A stretch of 64,000 bases of DNA from Bacillota bacterium (GCA_023459875.1 JAEWRY010000027.1:1-64000); one strand, 5' to 3'; numbered from the stretch's first letter, positions 15,941 through 28,511 are shown. Notes: generated by a model not told the origin, from the sequence alone. Made by a program: numbers and translations.

Positions 15941-17335
15941 TCAAAGACTGAAATCTCCGCCGTGATAGCTTTCCTTACCCGAAGCGGCCGGTTTCGCGTC
16001 CCGCTCCCTGATCATCACAGCGAAGGAGATGATGAGAACAATGAGAATCAGCAGAGCCTCCGCGCCGAGAGGGAAGCGGTAGCGTCCGATGTTCGGAATA
16101 AAGAGGTACTTGAGCCGCAGATAGGCGTAGTACCCGCCCAGAGACGCCACCTGCACCGCGGCGGCGGAAAAGAACCGGTTCAAATCGACGCACGCCCACA
16201 CCACGGTGAGTGCCTCCGCCAGGAAAAAATAGCGCTCGTGCATATAGGGAAGCAGGAAAGGAATCCCCGCGGCCAGGACAACCGCGGCGGAGAGAATAGT
16301 CCTGTCGCTCAGCTTTTTACGTTTGGGGAAGAGACGGGCAAAAACGAGGAAAACCAGAAGGAAGGCGGCGGCAATCCCGAAAATGGCAAAGGGGCGGATG
16401 TTCACCGGCATTTTATAAGGAATGAAGGCGAAGACCGACGGGGCGTTATAGGTGAGGGAACTTACATAGGTACCTGTCTGCTCCGCGTAGACTCCCAGGG
16501 TATCCGCCAAAGGCTTGCCCAACAGCAGAGCGGGAGCGACCGTGACGGCGTAGGCGGCGGGGAAGAGGAGCAGGTGGCGGAATTTGATCCGCCCTGAAAA
16601 CCACAAAACGCACCAGAGCGGAATAATAAACACGGTCTGCAGCTTGAAGGAGAAAGCGGCCGCCAGAAGGATGAGGGAGGAAACCGGTTTTTTGGAGAGG
16701 GCGGAAGCTAAGGCGTGCAGAACCAACGCGCCGTAAATGGAGTCGCACTGCGCCCAGTAGGAGCCGTTCAAAATCACGGTGGGCAGCAGGAGGAGCAGAC
16801 AGAAGGATGCGGCGGGACGGAGACTGTCCTCTTTGCTAAACACCCTGCACAGCCGCAAGCCGCCCCAGGCGAGCAGCATGTCGAAGAGGACGGAAAAGAG
16901 CTTAATGAGGTATAGATCGGGCACCTTCCAGTAGGAAATGGCCGCCAGAAAGTAGAGATAAGGGGCGTTGTAGTTGCCGATATTCTCCTTCACCGCGGCG
17001 AAGCCGCCGCCCTCCCGGAAGGCGGAAGCCCATTTTGCCAGAAAGTCCTGGTAATCGTAGGTGATATGGTCCAGCGCCAACACACGGAAAAAGAGGGCCA
17101 GCGAGACGGGCAGCAGCAGCGCCCACACAAGGGCGGGGGAGCAGCCCTCCAGAGCCAGCAGGATGAGCGCCAGCACGGCAATGCCGCCCACCAGGAGAAG
17201 GACGGCCAGTTTGTCCGCGCTATCGCCCTGGGACAGCCCGCCCGTCCGGAAGAGGGTAATGAGCAGCAGAACAAAGCCCGCGCCTCCCACCGGAAGGGCG
17301 GTATGGAGCTTGAGATCGGCCCTTTGATCCTGCAT
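15941..17335 (-). CDS. Integral membrane GT-C-type glycosyltransferase
   Basis: A polytopic protein of about 464 residues with around 11-12 membrane helices. The extracytoplasmic loop after the second or third helix carries DYQDFLAKWASAFREGG, resembling the acidic catalytic loop of GT-C mannosyltransferases. A late motif YMHERYFFLAEAL matches the conserved HERY(F/L) segment of that group. It probably transfers a sugar from a lipid-phosphate carrier outside the membrane, for glycolipid or wall polymer synthesis. The start is ATG 17335 rather than GTG 17344, because the SD AAGGA is only one base from the GTG. Confidence 0.75.
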   Translation of the reverse strand: MQDQRADLKLHTALPVGGAGFVLLLITLFRTGGLSQGDSADKLAVLLLVGGIAVLALILLALEGCSPALVWALLLPVSLALFFRVLALDHITYDYQDFLAKWASAFREGGGFAAVKENIGNYNAPYLYFLAAISYWKVPDLYLIKLFSVLFDMLLAWGGLRLCRVFSKEDSLRPAASFCLLLLLPTVILNGSYWAQCDSIYGALVLHALASALSKKPVSSLILLAAAFSFKLQTVFIIPLWCVLWFSGRIKFRHLLLFPAAYAVTVAPALLLGKPLADTLGVYAEQTGTYVSSLTYNAPSVFAFIPYKMPVNIRPFAIFGIAAAFLLVFLVFARLFPKRKKLSDRTILSAAVVLAAGIPFLLPYMHERYFFLAEALTVVWACVDLNRFFSAAAVQVASLGGYYAYLRLKYLFIPNIGRYRFPLGAEALLILIVLIISFAVMIRERDAKPAASGKESYHGGDFSL

Positions 17336-17360
17336 GTTGCTCACATCCTTCTGGAGGAAA

Positions 17361-17390
17361 ATTATAGCACTGTAATAGGAAGTCTGACAA
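17361..17390 (-). promoter_or_regulatory. sigma-A promoter for the GT-C gene
   Basis: On the minus strand TTGTCA (17390-17385), 18-bp spacer, TATAAT (17366-17361). Confidence 0.65.
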
Positions 17391-17453
17391 GTATCCGTGT
17401 TTTTCTTTTTTATAAGGCTGTTGAAAGCGCAGGGAATTTCCTCCCGGCACGCG

Positions 17454-18713
17454 TTATTTTATCCTCAGTTCTTTCGGAAAAGCTTCCGTTCTCATCCGGC
17501 TCCACATATGGTCGATATAGGAAAGCGTGTAGAAATTTTCATAGTAATGATAGTAATAGGAGCCCTTCGTCGTCATCACGTACCTCCCGTTTTCCTGCCG
17601 AATGAACCCGAGTATAAGGGCAAGACGCAGTTCATAACCGTAGCAGTCCTCCAAGCGTTCGCCGAAAAACGAAAAAAATTCGGCAGGGTCGACCTTCATG
17701 GAATAAGCGGTCCAGAAAAGATAATAAACCATTCTCTGCCTGCGGGTAAAATGCAGCGTAAGCGCAGTGGGCAGCGAGCCCTCGGAGATTCTTTGGCAGT
17801 AAGCGCCGATATCGAAGGTGTTGATTTTGAACTGGTCTTTCAGGAGGGTGGTCGCCGAGCAGCCGAACCCGAGGAAATTTTCTCTCGTCATCGAGGAGTA
17901 TTTTGAAGCGCCGCCCTTTGAAAACGTCCAGACCGAATCGCGGGTGTAGCCCTTCCCGGCGCAGTAGTCCACAATCTCATACAGCAGCTTTTTCTTATCC
18001 CTCTCCGGCATTCTGGGAAATTTTCTGTCCGTGAAGGTGAAATCGATAAACGGATAGATGGCGATGTGGTTGGCGCCGTTTCCAAACGCGGTTTCCATGT
18101 CTTTTTTCAGAAGACCGGCGGTCTGGTTGGGCAGAGCAAAAATAAAGTCCATGGAAACGGTCTCAAACTTCACCTGATTAAGCGCATCGAACATTGCGCC
18201 GCAGTTAAACTCTCCCCTCCCGAGTATTCTCAGATATTCCGGCTGGAAAGACTGGATTCCGATGCTGATTTTTGAAATTCCGGCTTCTTTGAGAAGCAGC
18301 AGCTTCTCCCTCGTCACATCTTCGGGGTGGAGCTCCAGCCCGATGCCCTCGGTTATGGTGAAGTACCGGTTTATTCTGCCCACAATCCTACCGATATCAC
18401 CTGTCAGCAGCGCGGGGGTCCCGCCGCCGAAATAGAGGCTTGTGACTTTCTTCTTCTCTCCACCCAGCGCTCCGCCCACCAGGTCGATCTCCCCCAGCAG
18501 CGCTTCTACGTACCGTTCGGCCGTGTTTTTATCATAAATAGTCTTGCAGTATGGGCAAAAGGTGCAAAGCGATCTGCAAAACGGGATATGTACATATAAA
18601 CCCAACTTTTCGGAATTTTGAAAGTCCAGGGTTTGGCGGTAATCGTCCGTAAAAAGAAAGGGTTTTGTCGATCTTGTAAGGTATGCTCTGGTCAGTACCG
18701 TTATAAAACTCAT
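17454..18713 (-). CDS. HemN/HemW-like class C radical SAM enzyme
   Basis: A 419-residue protein. HIPFCRSLCTFCPYC (about residues 42-56) provides the CX3CX2C ligand set of the [4Fe-4S] radical SAM cluster, placed as in HemN/HemW, with one extra Cys. YFGGGTPALL and GIQSFQPEYLRILGR are further HemN-family landmarks, followed by a HemN_C-like winged helical region. It is not obviously coproporphyrinogen oxidase, since no other haem genes are near. Class C methyltransferases or porphyrin-ring-opening HutW-type enzymes are alternatives. It follows another radical SAM gene by 14 bases, so the two probably work in one pathway. Confidence 0.8.
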   Translation of the reverse strand: MSFITVLTRAYLTRSTKPFLFTDDYRQTLDFQNSEKLGLYVHIPFCRSLCTFCPYCKTIYDKNTAERYVEALLGEIDLVGGALGGEKKKVTSLYFGGGTPALLTGDIGRIVGRINRYFTITEGIGLELHPEDVTREKLLLLKEAGISKISIGIQSFQPEYLRILGRGEFNCGAMFDALNQVKFETVSMDFIFALPNQTAGLLKKDMETAFGNGANHIAIYPFIDFTFTDRKFPRMPERDKKKLLYEIVDYCAGKGYTRDSVWTFSKGGASKYSSMTRENFLGFGCSATTLLKDQFKINTFDIGAYCQRISEGSLPTALTLHFTRRQRMVYYLFWTAYSMKVDPAEFFSFFGERLEDCYGYELRLALILGFIRQENGRYVMTTKGSYYYHYYENFYTLSYIDHMWSRMRTEAFPKELRIK

Positions 18714-18727
18714 CCGCTGTTTTCTCC

Positions 18728-19630
18728 TCAGATATATTTAGGGTAGGTTCGCAGCATGTCGGCGGCTACCCTCAGATTGCCGCTGAACACCAAGGCATAT
18801 TCCGCGGCAAAGAAATAGCCGCATTTCCCGCAGAGTCCCGGAACATGGACGCACCGTCCGCAGACGGATCGTTCACCGTTTTCCATCACGACGCACTGGT
18901 AACATGGCGTCGGAAAGCGGTTTCGCACAATAGCGGTAAAAGCCGAACGCAGATTGAAAACCGGATACCCTTCCTCCATCAGCCCGCTGATTTCATCGCA
19001 GCACGCCTGCTTCTCGGATTCGTCCAGTGCCAGTGCTGCCGTCTCCGGATAAGGGGTATGAAAGTTAAAAGATACGGCTCTGACCGCCCGCTTTTCCCTG
19101 GCGGTGTCGCAGACCTGCCGGATCGTGTTCTGATTGAGCTTGTTGATTGCCATATACAGGCAGATGTTGTCCGATGCCGCCTCGTCGATGTTTTTCAGGA
19201 TGGCGTCGTAGGTATCGCCTCGGATCAGATTGTGCCGGTCGCGATCCCCGTCAAGGCTTAAAAGAATCAAATCAGCCTCGGGCAGGTTCAGGGGAAACGT
19301 TCCGTTGGTGACGGCGTTCACAATGTAAAAACCCATGCTCTTCGCCTCGGCGACCAGATCGCGCAGGGTTTTTCCGCCGCTGCTCCATAAAAAAGTTTCT
19401 CCGCCGCAGAAAAACAGGATGCGGATTCCGACACGGTATAGTTCCTCCATCTCACGCCTAATCTGGTCATAAGGATGGATTACCGCCGTGATATTGTTCA
19501 CCGAGCAGTGAGCGCAGTGCAGATTGCACTTGTCGGTCAGTATGATCGTTCCGAGAATCGCCTTTTTTCTACGGAAGAGGATTGTGCTGATTCCAAAAAC
19601 TCCGAGCCGGATCAGATGGTTTACTTTCAT
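18728..19630 (-). CDS. Radical SAM protein with C-terminal cysteine cluster
   Basis: A protein of about 300 residues. TDKCNLHCAHCSVN carries CX3CX2C near residue 38. FFCGGETFLW fits the GGE SAM-binding motif, and LILLSLDGDRDRHN a later barrel strand. The C-terminus has CYQC, then CGRC, then CGKCGYF, a likely site for an auxiliary iron-sulfur cluster as in SPASM/Twitch proteins. It resembles viperin/HpnH/peptide-maturase types, but I cannot assign a substrate. The start is ATG at 19630 after GAGGG. It forms an operon with the HemN-like gene. Base composition looks lower in GC than neighbouring genes. Confidence 0.75.
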   Translation of the reverse strand: MKVNHLIRLGVFGISTILFRRKKAILGTIILTDKCNLHCAHCSVNNITAVIHPYDQIRREMEELYRVGIRILFFCGGETFLWSSGGKTLRDLVAEAKSMGFYIVNAVTNGTFPLNLPEADLILLSLDGDRDRHNLIRGDTYDAILKNIDEAASDNICLYMAINKLNQNTIRQVCDTAREKRAVRAVSFNFHTPYPETAALALDESEKQACCDEISGLMEEGYPVFNLRSAFTAIVRNRFPTPCYQCVVMENGERSVCGRCVHVPGLCGKCGYFFAAEYALVFSGNLRVAADMLRTYPKYI

Positions 19631-19658
19631 GTTTTCCCTCAAATAATTTCTGTTTTTT

Positions 19659-19691
19659 ATTTCGTCATTATTTTATCATAAACGACGAAAT
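19659..19691. promoter_or_regulatory. 8-bp inverted repeat in the radical SAM operon leader
   Basis: ATTTCGTC (19659-19666) and GACGAAAT (19684-19691) flank an AT-rich core containing TATGAT and TAAAAT on the minus strand. It could be an operator over a weak promoter or an mRNA hairpin. Confidence 0.35.
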
Positions 19692-19736
19692 TTTCATAGA
19701 AGCACTTCGCCGGCCTCGGTCAATCCCGGAGCTATG

Positions 19737-19770
19737 AAAAAAACGGCAAAGCCCGAAAGCTTTGCCGTTT
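19737..19770 (-). terminator. Minus-strand intrinsic terminator upstream of the radical SAM operon
   Basis: Perfect 12-bp arms 19741-19752/19759-19770 with a 6-base loop are followed on the minus strand by seven T (19743-19737). On the plus strand there is no T tract. It lies before, not after, the radical SAM genes, so it must end a transcript starting farther right, or act as an attenuator for the operon. Confidence 0.75.
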
Positions 19771-19836
19771 CAGAAAAAATACAAATTATTTCACGAAAAA
19801 ACACGTAATATTTCTGTTATTTCATGTACTTTAATA

Positions 19837-19865
19837 TTGACCAAATAAAAACCACGTGGTACAAT
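19837..19865 (+). promoter_or_regulatory. sigma-A promoter for rpoB-rpoC with palindromic spacer
   Basis: TTGACC (19837-19842), 17-bp spacer, TACAAT (19860-19865). The spacer ends in the perfect palindrome ACCACGTGGT (19851-19860), which touches the -10. Just after the start point lies a second inverted repeat, GTACTTAT/ATAAGTAC (19869-19876/19888-19895). Confidence 0.7.
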
Positions 19866-19920
19866 AAGGTACTTATGTATACCGGCAATAAGTACGCTCA
19901 CAGCATTCCACGTTTCATTC

Positions 19921-19948
19921 AGTATATCAGTTTTTGCAAAAAATACAA
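19921..19948 (-). promoter_or_regulatory. Possible minus-strand promoter in the rpoB leader region
   Basis: TTGTAT (19948-19943), 16-bp spacer, TATACT (19926-19921) on the minus strand. Transcription from here would meet the terminator at 19737-19770 after about 170-180 bases, giving a small RNA, or continue into the radical SAM genes. Confidence 0.4.
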
Positions 19949-20054
19949 GAGGCAAGGAAACACAATCTAACAACATGTTCGCGTGTGTCATTTCAGACCC
20001 CTTTTTCTTTTGCGAGGCATGATGAAAATACCTGAGAAAGGACTGGTCAAGCCA

Positions 20055-23000
20055 ATGGCAAAATCAATGGTCAAGGACGTTTATTACGGCAAGACCCTAC
20101 GGAAGAGCTATGCCCGCCACGAGGAAATTCTGGACATGCCCAACCTTCTGGAGATTCAGAAGGATTCCTACCGCTGGTTCCTGGAAAAGGGCCTTCAAGA
20201 GGTCTTCCGAGACGTAGCAGCCATTACCGACTATGCCGGCAATCTGGAACTCTCATTTATCGATTTTACGATGGATGAGCACCCGAAGTACTCCGTGGAG
20301 GAGTGCAAAGCCAGAGACGCGACCTATGCAACCCCCATTAAGGTGCGGGTTCGCCTGCGCAATAAAGAGACCGAAGAGATCAAGGAGCAGGAGATCTTCA
20401 TGGGAGATTTCCCGCTGATGACCAAGGCGGGCACCTTTGTCATCAACGGCGCGGAGCGCGTCATCGTCTCCCAGATCGTCCGTTCCCCCGGCATCTACTA
20501 CTCCAGGAACGCCGACAAGGCGGATAACGTTACCTTTTCCACCACGGTGATCCCTTACCGCGGCGCCTGGCTGGAGTATGAAACCGATCTTTCCGACGTG
20601 TTTTTCGTCCGTATCGATAAAAACCGCAAGCTTCCCATCACAAGCTTCATCCGGGCGGTGGGACCCTCCACCGATGCCCAGATTCTTGAGCTCTTCGGCG
20701 AGGAGCCCCTTCTCGTTTCCACCATGGAAAAGGACGTCTGTAAGACCCGGGAGGAAGCCCTGCTGGAAATCTACCGCAAGCTGCGCCCCGGCGAGCCTCC
20801 CACGGTGGACTCCTCCGAGTCCCTTTTGAACTCCCTGTTCTTCGACCCCAGAAGGTATGATCTCTCCTCAGTAGGCCGGTATAAATTCAATAAAAAGCTG
20901 GTCCTCTGGACCCGTCTCACGGGCCAGACCCTGGTTTACCCGGTGGCCGACCCCCTCACCGGCGAGATCCTGGCCGATGCAGGGGAGACCCTGTCCCGGG
21001 AACGGGCGAAGGAACTGTGCGCCAAAGGCGTCAACGAGGCCGTTGTGGTCACCTCGGACGGCAGCCAGGTCAAAGTCTTCTCCAACGACATGGTGGACAT
21101 GAAGGACTTTGTGAGCTTCGATCCCAAGTCGTGCGGCGTCTGCGAGCGTGTCCGCTTCTCGGTTCTGCGCGAACTGATGAATTCCTATTCCGGCGATGCG
21201 CTGAAGGAAGCGGTCATCGAGCGCATTGACGACCTCATTCCCAAGCACATTATCGTGGACGATATGATGGCCTCCGTCAACTACCTGTGCTGCCTCTCCC
21301 ACGGCATCGGCACCGCCGACGACATCGACCATCTGGGCAACCGCCGCCTGCGTTCGGTGGGCGAGCTGCTGCAGAACCAGTTCCGCATCGGCTTTTCCCG
21401 CATGGAGCGCGTCATCCGCGAGCGCATGACCATTCAGGACCTGGATATCGTCACCCCCCAGTCCCTCATCAATATCCGGCCCGTCACGGCCTCCATCAAG
21501 GAGTTCTTCGGCTCCTCGCCCCTTTCCCAGTTCATGGACCAGACGAACCCCCTTGCCGAGCTGACCCACAAGCGCCGCATGTCCGCCCTGGGCCCCGGCG
21601 GCCTCTCCCGTGACCGCGCCTCCTTCGACGTCCGCGACGTGCACTACAGCCATTATGGCCGCATGTGCCCCATTGAGACCCCCGAAGGCCCCAACATCGG
21701 CCTCATCTCCTATCTGGCCTCCTACGCCCGCATCAACCAGTACGGCTTTATCGAGGCGCCTTACCGGAAGGTGGACAAAAAGGACGGCAAGCTGTTAAGC
21801 GAGATCGAGTATATGACTGCGGACATCGAGGACGAATACATTGTCTGCCAGGCCACCGAGCCAACCGATGAAAACGGCTGCCTCGCCAACGCCCGTATTA
21901 CCTGCCGCCACCGCAACGAGATCATCGAAGTGGACCGGGAGCAGGTGGACTATATCGACGTTTCCCCCAAAATGATGGTGTCCATCGCGACCGCCATGAT
22001 CCCCTTCCTGGAAAACGACGACGCAAACCGCGCCCTCATGGGCGCCAACATGCAGCGCCAGGCCGTGCCTCTTCTCACCACCGAATCCCCCATCGTGGCA
22101 ACCGGCATGGAGTACAAGGCCTGCATCGACTCCGAGGTGGCCATTCTGTCTGAAGTGGACGGCGAGGTCACCAAGGTCTCCGCTACTTCCGTCACCGTGC
22201 GTGAGTACGGCGGCGGCGACAAGCAGTATGATATTATCAAGTTCCTGCGGTCCAACCACGGCACCTGCATCAACCAGAAGCCCATCGTTTCCGTGGGCGA
22301 TAAGGTAAAGAAGGGTGACGTCATTGCCGACGGCCCCTCCACCAGCCAGGGCGAAATCGCTCTGGGCAAGAACATTCTCATGGGCTTCATGACCTGGGAA
22401 GGCTACAACTACGAGGACGCCATTCTCTTAAACGAGCGGATGGTGCGCGACGACGTGTTTACCTCCATCCACATCGAGGAGTACGAAACCGAGGCCAGAG
22501 ACACCAAGCTTGGCCCCGAGGAGATTACCCGCGACATCCCCAACGTGGGCGACGACGCCCTGAAGGACCTGGACGAGCGCGGTATCATCCGCGTGGGTGC
22601 CGAGGTCCGCGCCGGAGACATCATGGTAGGCAAGGTCACTCCCAAGGGCGAAACCGACCTCACCGCCGAGGAGCGTCTCCTGCGCGCCATCTTCGGCGAG
22701 AAGGCGAGAGAAGTCCGCGACACCTCCCTCAAGGTACCTCACGGCGAAAGCGGCATCGTGGTGGACGTAAAGGTCTTCACCCGCGAGGCCGGCGACGAGC
22801 TGTCCCCCGGCGTCAATATGGTCGTCCGAGTTTATATCGCCCAGAAGCGGAAAATCTCCGTCGGCGACAAGATGGCCGGCCGCCACGGCAACAAAGGCGT
22901 CGTTTCCCGCATTCTGCCCCAGGAGGATATGCCCTTCATGCCCGACGGCACCCCGCTGGATATCGTTCTGAATCCTCTGGGCGTTCCTTCCCGTATGAAC

Positions 23001-23771
23001 ATCGGCCAGGTACTGGAGGTTCACCTTGGCTACGCCGCCAAGGTGCTGGGCTGGAAGGTGGCAACTCCCATCTTCAACGGCGCCAACGAGACTGAGATCG
23101 AGGACACCCTCAATCTTGCGAAGCTCTCGGCCGACGGCAAGAGCGTCCTCTATGACGGACGTACCGGAGATAAATTTGATAACCCCGTCACCGTGGGTTA
23201 CGTCTACTTCCTCAAGCTCCACCACCTGGTGGACGACAAAATCCACGCCCGTTCCACCGGCCCCTACAGCCTGGTTACCCAGCAGCCTTTGGGCGGAAAA
23301 GCCCAGTTTGGCGGCCAGCGCTTCGGCGAAATGGAAGTCTGGGCTCTGGAAGCCTATGGCGCGGCTTATACCCTACAGGAAATCCTCACCGTCAAGTCCG
23401 ACGACGTCACCGGCCGCGTGCGGACCTACGAATCCATCGTCAAGGGCCACAACGTTCCCAAGCCAGGCGTGCCCGAGTCCTTCAAGGTGCTGGTCAAGGA
23501 ACTCCAGGCCCTCTGCCTGGATATCAAGGTCCTGGACAGCAGCGGCGTCGAGATCGAGCTCCAGGACGATGACGACGACACCTACAACATGGGCGGCTAC
23601 AATGGCCGAGACGACGATACGGTGAATGTCGCCGAGGAGTCCGAGCTTACCTCCGCCGGTTTCTCGGTGGACGTCGGCGAGGACGACGATCTTCTGGCGG
23701 ATGACGAGAGCGAAGAGTTTGAAGAAGACGACAGCGAGATTCTCCTCTTGGACGACATGGATGAAGAATAG
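20055..23771 (+). CDS. rpoB: RNA polymerase beta subunit
   Basis: About 1,238 residues. Landmarks are FFGSSPLSQFMDQTNPLAELTHKRRMSALGPGG (rifampicin cluster I), RMCPIETPEGPNIGLI, GYNYEDAILLNERMV and GDKMAGRHGNKGVVS. The rifampicin region has wild-type-like residues. The tail from about residue 1,180 is a long acidic extension rich in Asp and Glu, common in Clostridia. The start is uncertain: ATG 20055 has AAAGGA 12 bases upstream, while ATG 20022 has GAGG 4 bases upstream. rplJ-rplL do not precede it; it has its own promoter. Confidence 0.97.
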   Translation: MAKSMVKDVYYGKTLRKSYARHEEILDMPNLLEIQKDSYRWFLEKGLQEVFRDVAAITDYAGNLELSFIDFTMDEHPKYSVEECKARDATYATPIKVRVRLRNKETEEIKEQEIFMGDFPLMTKAGTFVINGAERVIVSQIVRSPGIYYSRNADKADNVTFSTTVIPYRGAWLEYETDLSDVFFVRIDKNRKLPITSFIRAVGPSTDAQILELFGEEPLLVSTMEKDVCKTREEALLEIYRKLRPGEPPTVDSSESLLNSLFFDPRRYDLSSVGRYKFNKKLVLWTRLTGQTLVYPVADPLTGEILADAGETLSRERAKELCAKGVNEAVVVTSDGSQVKVFSNDMVDMKDFVSFDPKSCGVCERVRFSVLRELMNSYSGDALKEAVIERIDDLIPKHIIVDDMMASVNYLCCLSHGIGTADDIDHLGNRRLRSVGELLQNQFRIGFSRMERVIRERMTIQDLDIVTPQSLINIRPVTASIKEFFGSSPLSQFMDQTNPLAELTHKRRMSALGPGGLSRDRASFDVRDVHYSHYGRMCPIETPEGPNIGLISYLASYARINQYGFIEAPYRKVDKKDGKLLSEIEYMTADIEDEYIVCQATEPTDENGCLANARITCRHRNEIIEVDREQVDYIDVSPKMMVSIATAMIPFLENDDANRALMGANMQRQAVPLLTTESPIVATGMEYKACIDSEVAILSEVDGEVTKVSATSVTVREYGGGDKQYDIIKFLRSNHGTCINQKPIVSVGDKVKKGDVIADGPSTSQGEIALGKNILMGFMTWEGYNYEDAILLNERMVRDDVFTSIHIEEYETEARDTKLGPEEITRDIPNVGDDALKDLDERGIIRVGAEVRAGDIMVGKVTPKGETDLTAEERLLRAIFGEKAREVRDTSLKVPHGESGIVVDVKVFTREAGDELSPGVNMVVRVYIAQKRKISVGDKMAGRHGNKGVVSRILPQEDMPFMPDGTPLDIVLNPLGVPSRMNIGQVLEVHLGYAAKVLGWKVATPIFNGANETEIEDTLNLAKLSADGKSVLYDGRTGDKFDNPVTVGYVYFLKLHHLVDDKIHARSTGPYSLVTQQPLGGKAQFGGQRFGEMEVWALEAYGAAYTLQEILTVKSDDVTGRVRTYESIVKGHNVPKPGVPESFKVLVKELQALCLDIKVLDSSGVEIELQDDDDDTYNMGGYNGRDDDTVNVAEESELTSAGFSVDVGEDDDLLADDESEEFEEDDSEILLLDDMDEE

Positions 23772-23791
23772 GAAAGGGAGGACGAAAAATA

Positions 23792-27589
<3,798 letters not shown>

Positions 27590-27609
27590 TTTGCCCCAGT
27601 TAAAATGTC

Positions 27610-27638
27610 TTGACTTCCCAAAATACTGATGATATAAT
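27610..27638 (+). promoter_or_regulatory. sigma-A promoter for the L7Ae-type gene
   Basis: TTGACT (27610-27615), 17-bp spacer, TATAAT (27633-27638), just after the rpoC stop. It allows the small ribosomal-type gene to be expressed independently of rpoBC. Confidence 0.75.
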
Positions 27639-27661
27639 CATAAATTGCGCAGGTATGAGCC

Positions 27662-27704
27662 TATCCCGGCGCAAAACGGGCATTTCCCGCTTTGCGCCGG
27701 GATA
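27662..27704 (+). other. Long leader hairpin upstream of the L7Ae-type gene
   Basis: Fourteen consecutive pairs (27662-27675 with 27691-27704), one mismatch, then four more pairs enclose a 5-base loop. It lies within the 5' leader, ends 8 bases before the SD GAAAGGAG and has no T tract. A regulatory or stabilising role is likely; it is not a terminator. Confidence 0.65.
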
Positions 27705-27726
27705 TTCGAAGAAAGGAGTGGCACGG

Positions 27727-27975
27727 ATGCTGTCTCGACTTAAAACAGAAAACCATGTGGTGGGAGCCAAGCAGACGATGCGTGCCATTGCCGGAGGCCG
27801 CGTGGCTGAAGTCTTTCTTGCCGAAAACGCCGACCCGCGCTTAACGGAGCCCGTGAGGGTCCTCTGCGGGGAAAAGGGTATTCCCGTTCAGACGGTCTCC
27901 TCCATGGAAGAACTGGGCGCGGCCTGCTCCATAGCCGTTGGCGCCGCCGTCGCCGCCGTGGTATCCGCGAAATAA
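27727..27975 (+). CDS. L7Ae/L30e-type RNA-binding protein (YbxF-like)
   Basis: An 82-residue protein of the L7Ae/L30e/S12e/Gadd45 family. The sequence VVGAKQTMRAIAGGRVAEVFLAENAD matches the family core with its G-x-x-x-T start, and VGAAVAAVV the C-terminus. In Bacilli the equivalent gene (ybxF) sits between rpoC and rpsL, the same place as here, and the protein binds kink-turn RNA. The start is ATG 27727, set by AAAGGAG. Confidence 0.88.
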   Translation: MLSRLKTENHVVGAKQTMRAIAGGRVAEVFLAENADPRLTEPVRVLCGEKGIPVQTVSSMEELGAACSIAVGAAVAAVVSAK

Positions 27976-28070
27976 CGCCTTCTTTGGGCCTATCATTGGT
28001 TTTAATGGAATAATGCTTGCATAATTCTGTTAGAATATAGATTCAGATATTTTAAGAAAGGAGGAAACCC

Positions 28071-28511
28071 ATGCCTACGTTTAATCAGCTGGTACGCAAA
28101 GGCCGCGAGCAGGTAACCTATAAATCCACCTCTCCCGCTATGCAGCATGGCCTCAACACCCTGCAGAACCGCGAGACCGACCTCCACTCTCCCCAGAAGA
28201 GAGGCGTTTGCACCGCCGTTCGTACGTCCACCCCGAAAAAGCCGAACTCCGCTCTGCGGAAGATCGCCCGTGTGCGTCTCACCAACGGCTATGAGGTGAC
28301 CGCGTATATCCCCGGCGTCGGCCACAACCTGCAGGAGCACTCCGTCGTCATGATCCGCGGCGGCCGTGTAAAGGACCTTCCTGGCGTACGTTACCACATC
28401 ATCCGCGGCACTCTGGACACACAGGGCGTCTCCGGCCGGATGCAGGGCCGTTCCAAGTACGGCGCCAAGCGTCCCAAGGCGGGAAAAGGCGGCAAGGTGG
28501 TTAAGAAGTAA
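28071..28511 (+). CDS. rpsL: 30S ribosomal protein S12
   Basis: A 146-residue S12 with the decoding-site segments TPKKPNSALRKIARVRLTNG and PGVGHNLQEHSVVMIRGGRVKDLPGVRYH. The streptomycin-relevant Lys residues look wild type. The basic C-terminal tail (KAGKGGKVVKK) is a little longer than in E. coli, as in other Clostridia. AAAGGAGG precedes the ATG. Confidence 0.98.
   Translation: MPTFNQLVRKGREQVTYKSTSPAMQHGLNTLQNRETDLHSPQKRGVCTAVRTSTPKKPNSALRKIARVRLTNGYEVTAYIPGVGHNLQEHSVVMIRGGRVKDLPGVRYHIIRGTLDTQGVSGRMQGRSKYGAKRPKAGKGGKVVKK

Noticed and set aside
15941..17335. Capsule or O-antigen cluster around the GT-C protein
   Set aside because: No other glycosyltransferase, flippase or sugar-nucleotide gene lies nearby; the neighbours are unrelated.
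17454..18713. Assignment as coproporphyrinogen III dehydrogenase (hemN)
   Set aside because: Only the radical SAM core and general HemN layout are visible; no haem genes are near, and an extra Cys and pairing with another radical SAM enzyme argue for a different reaction.
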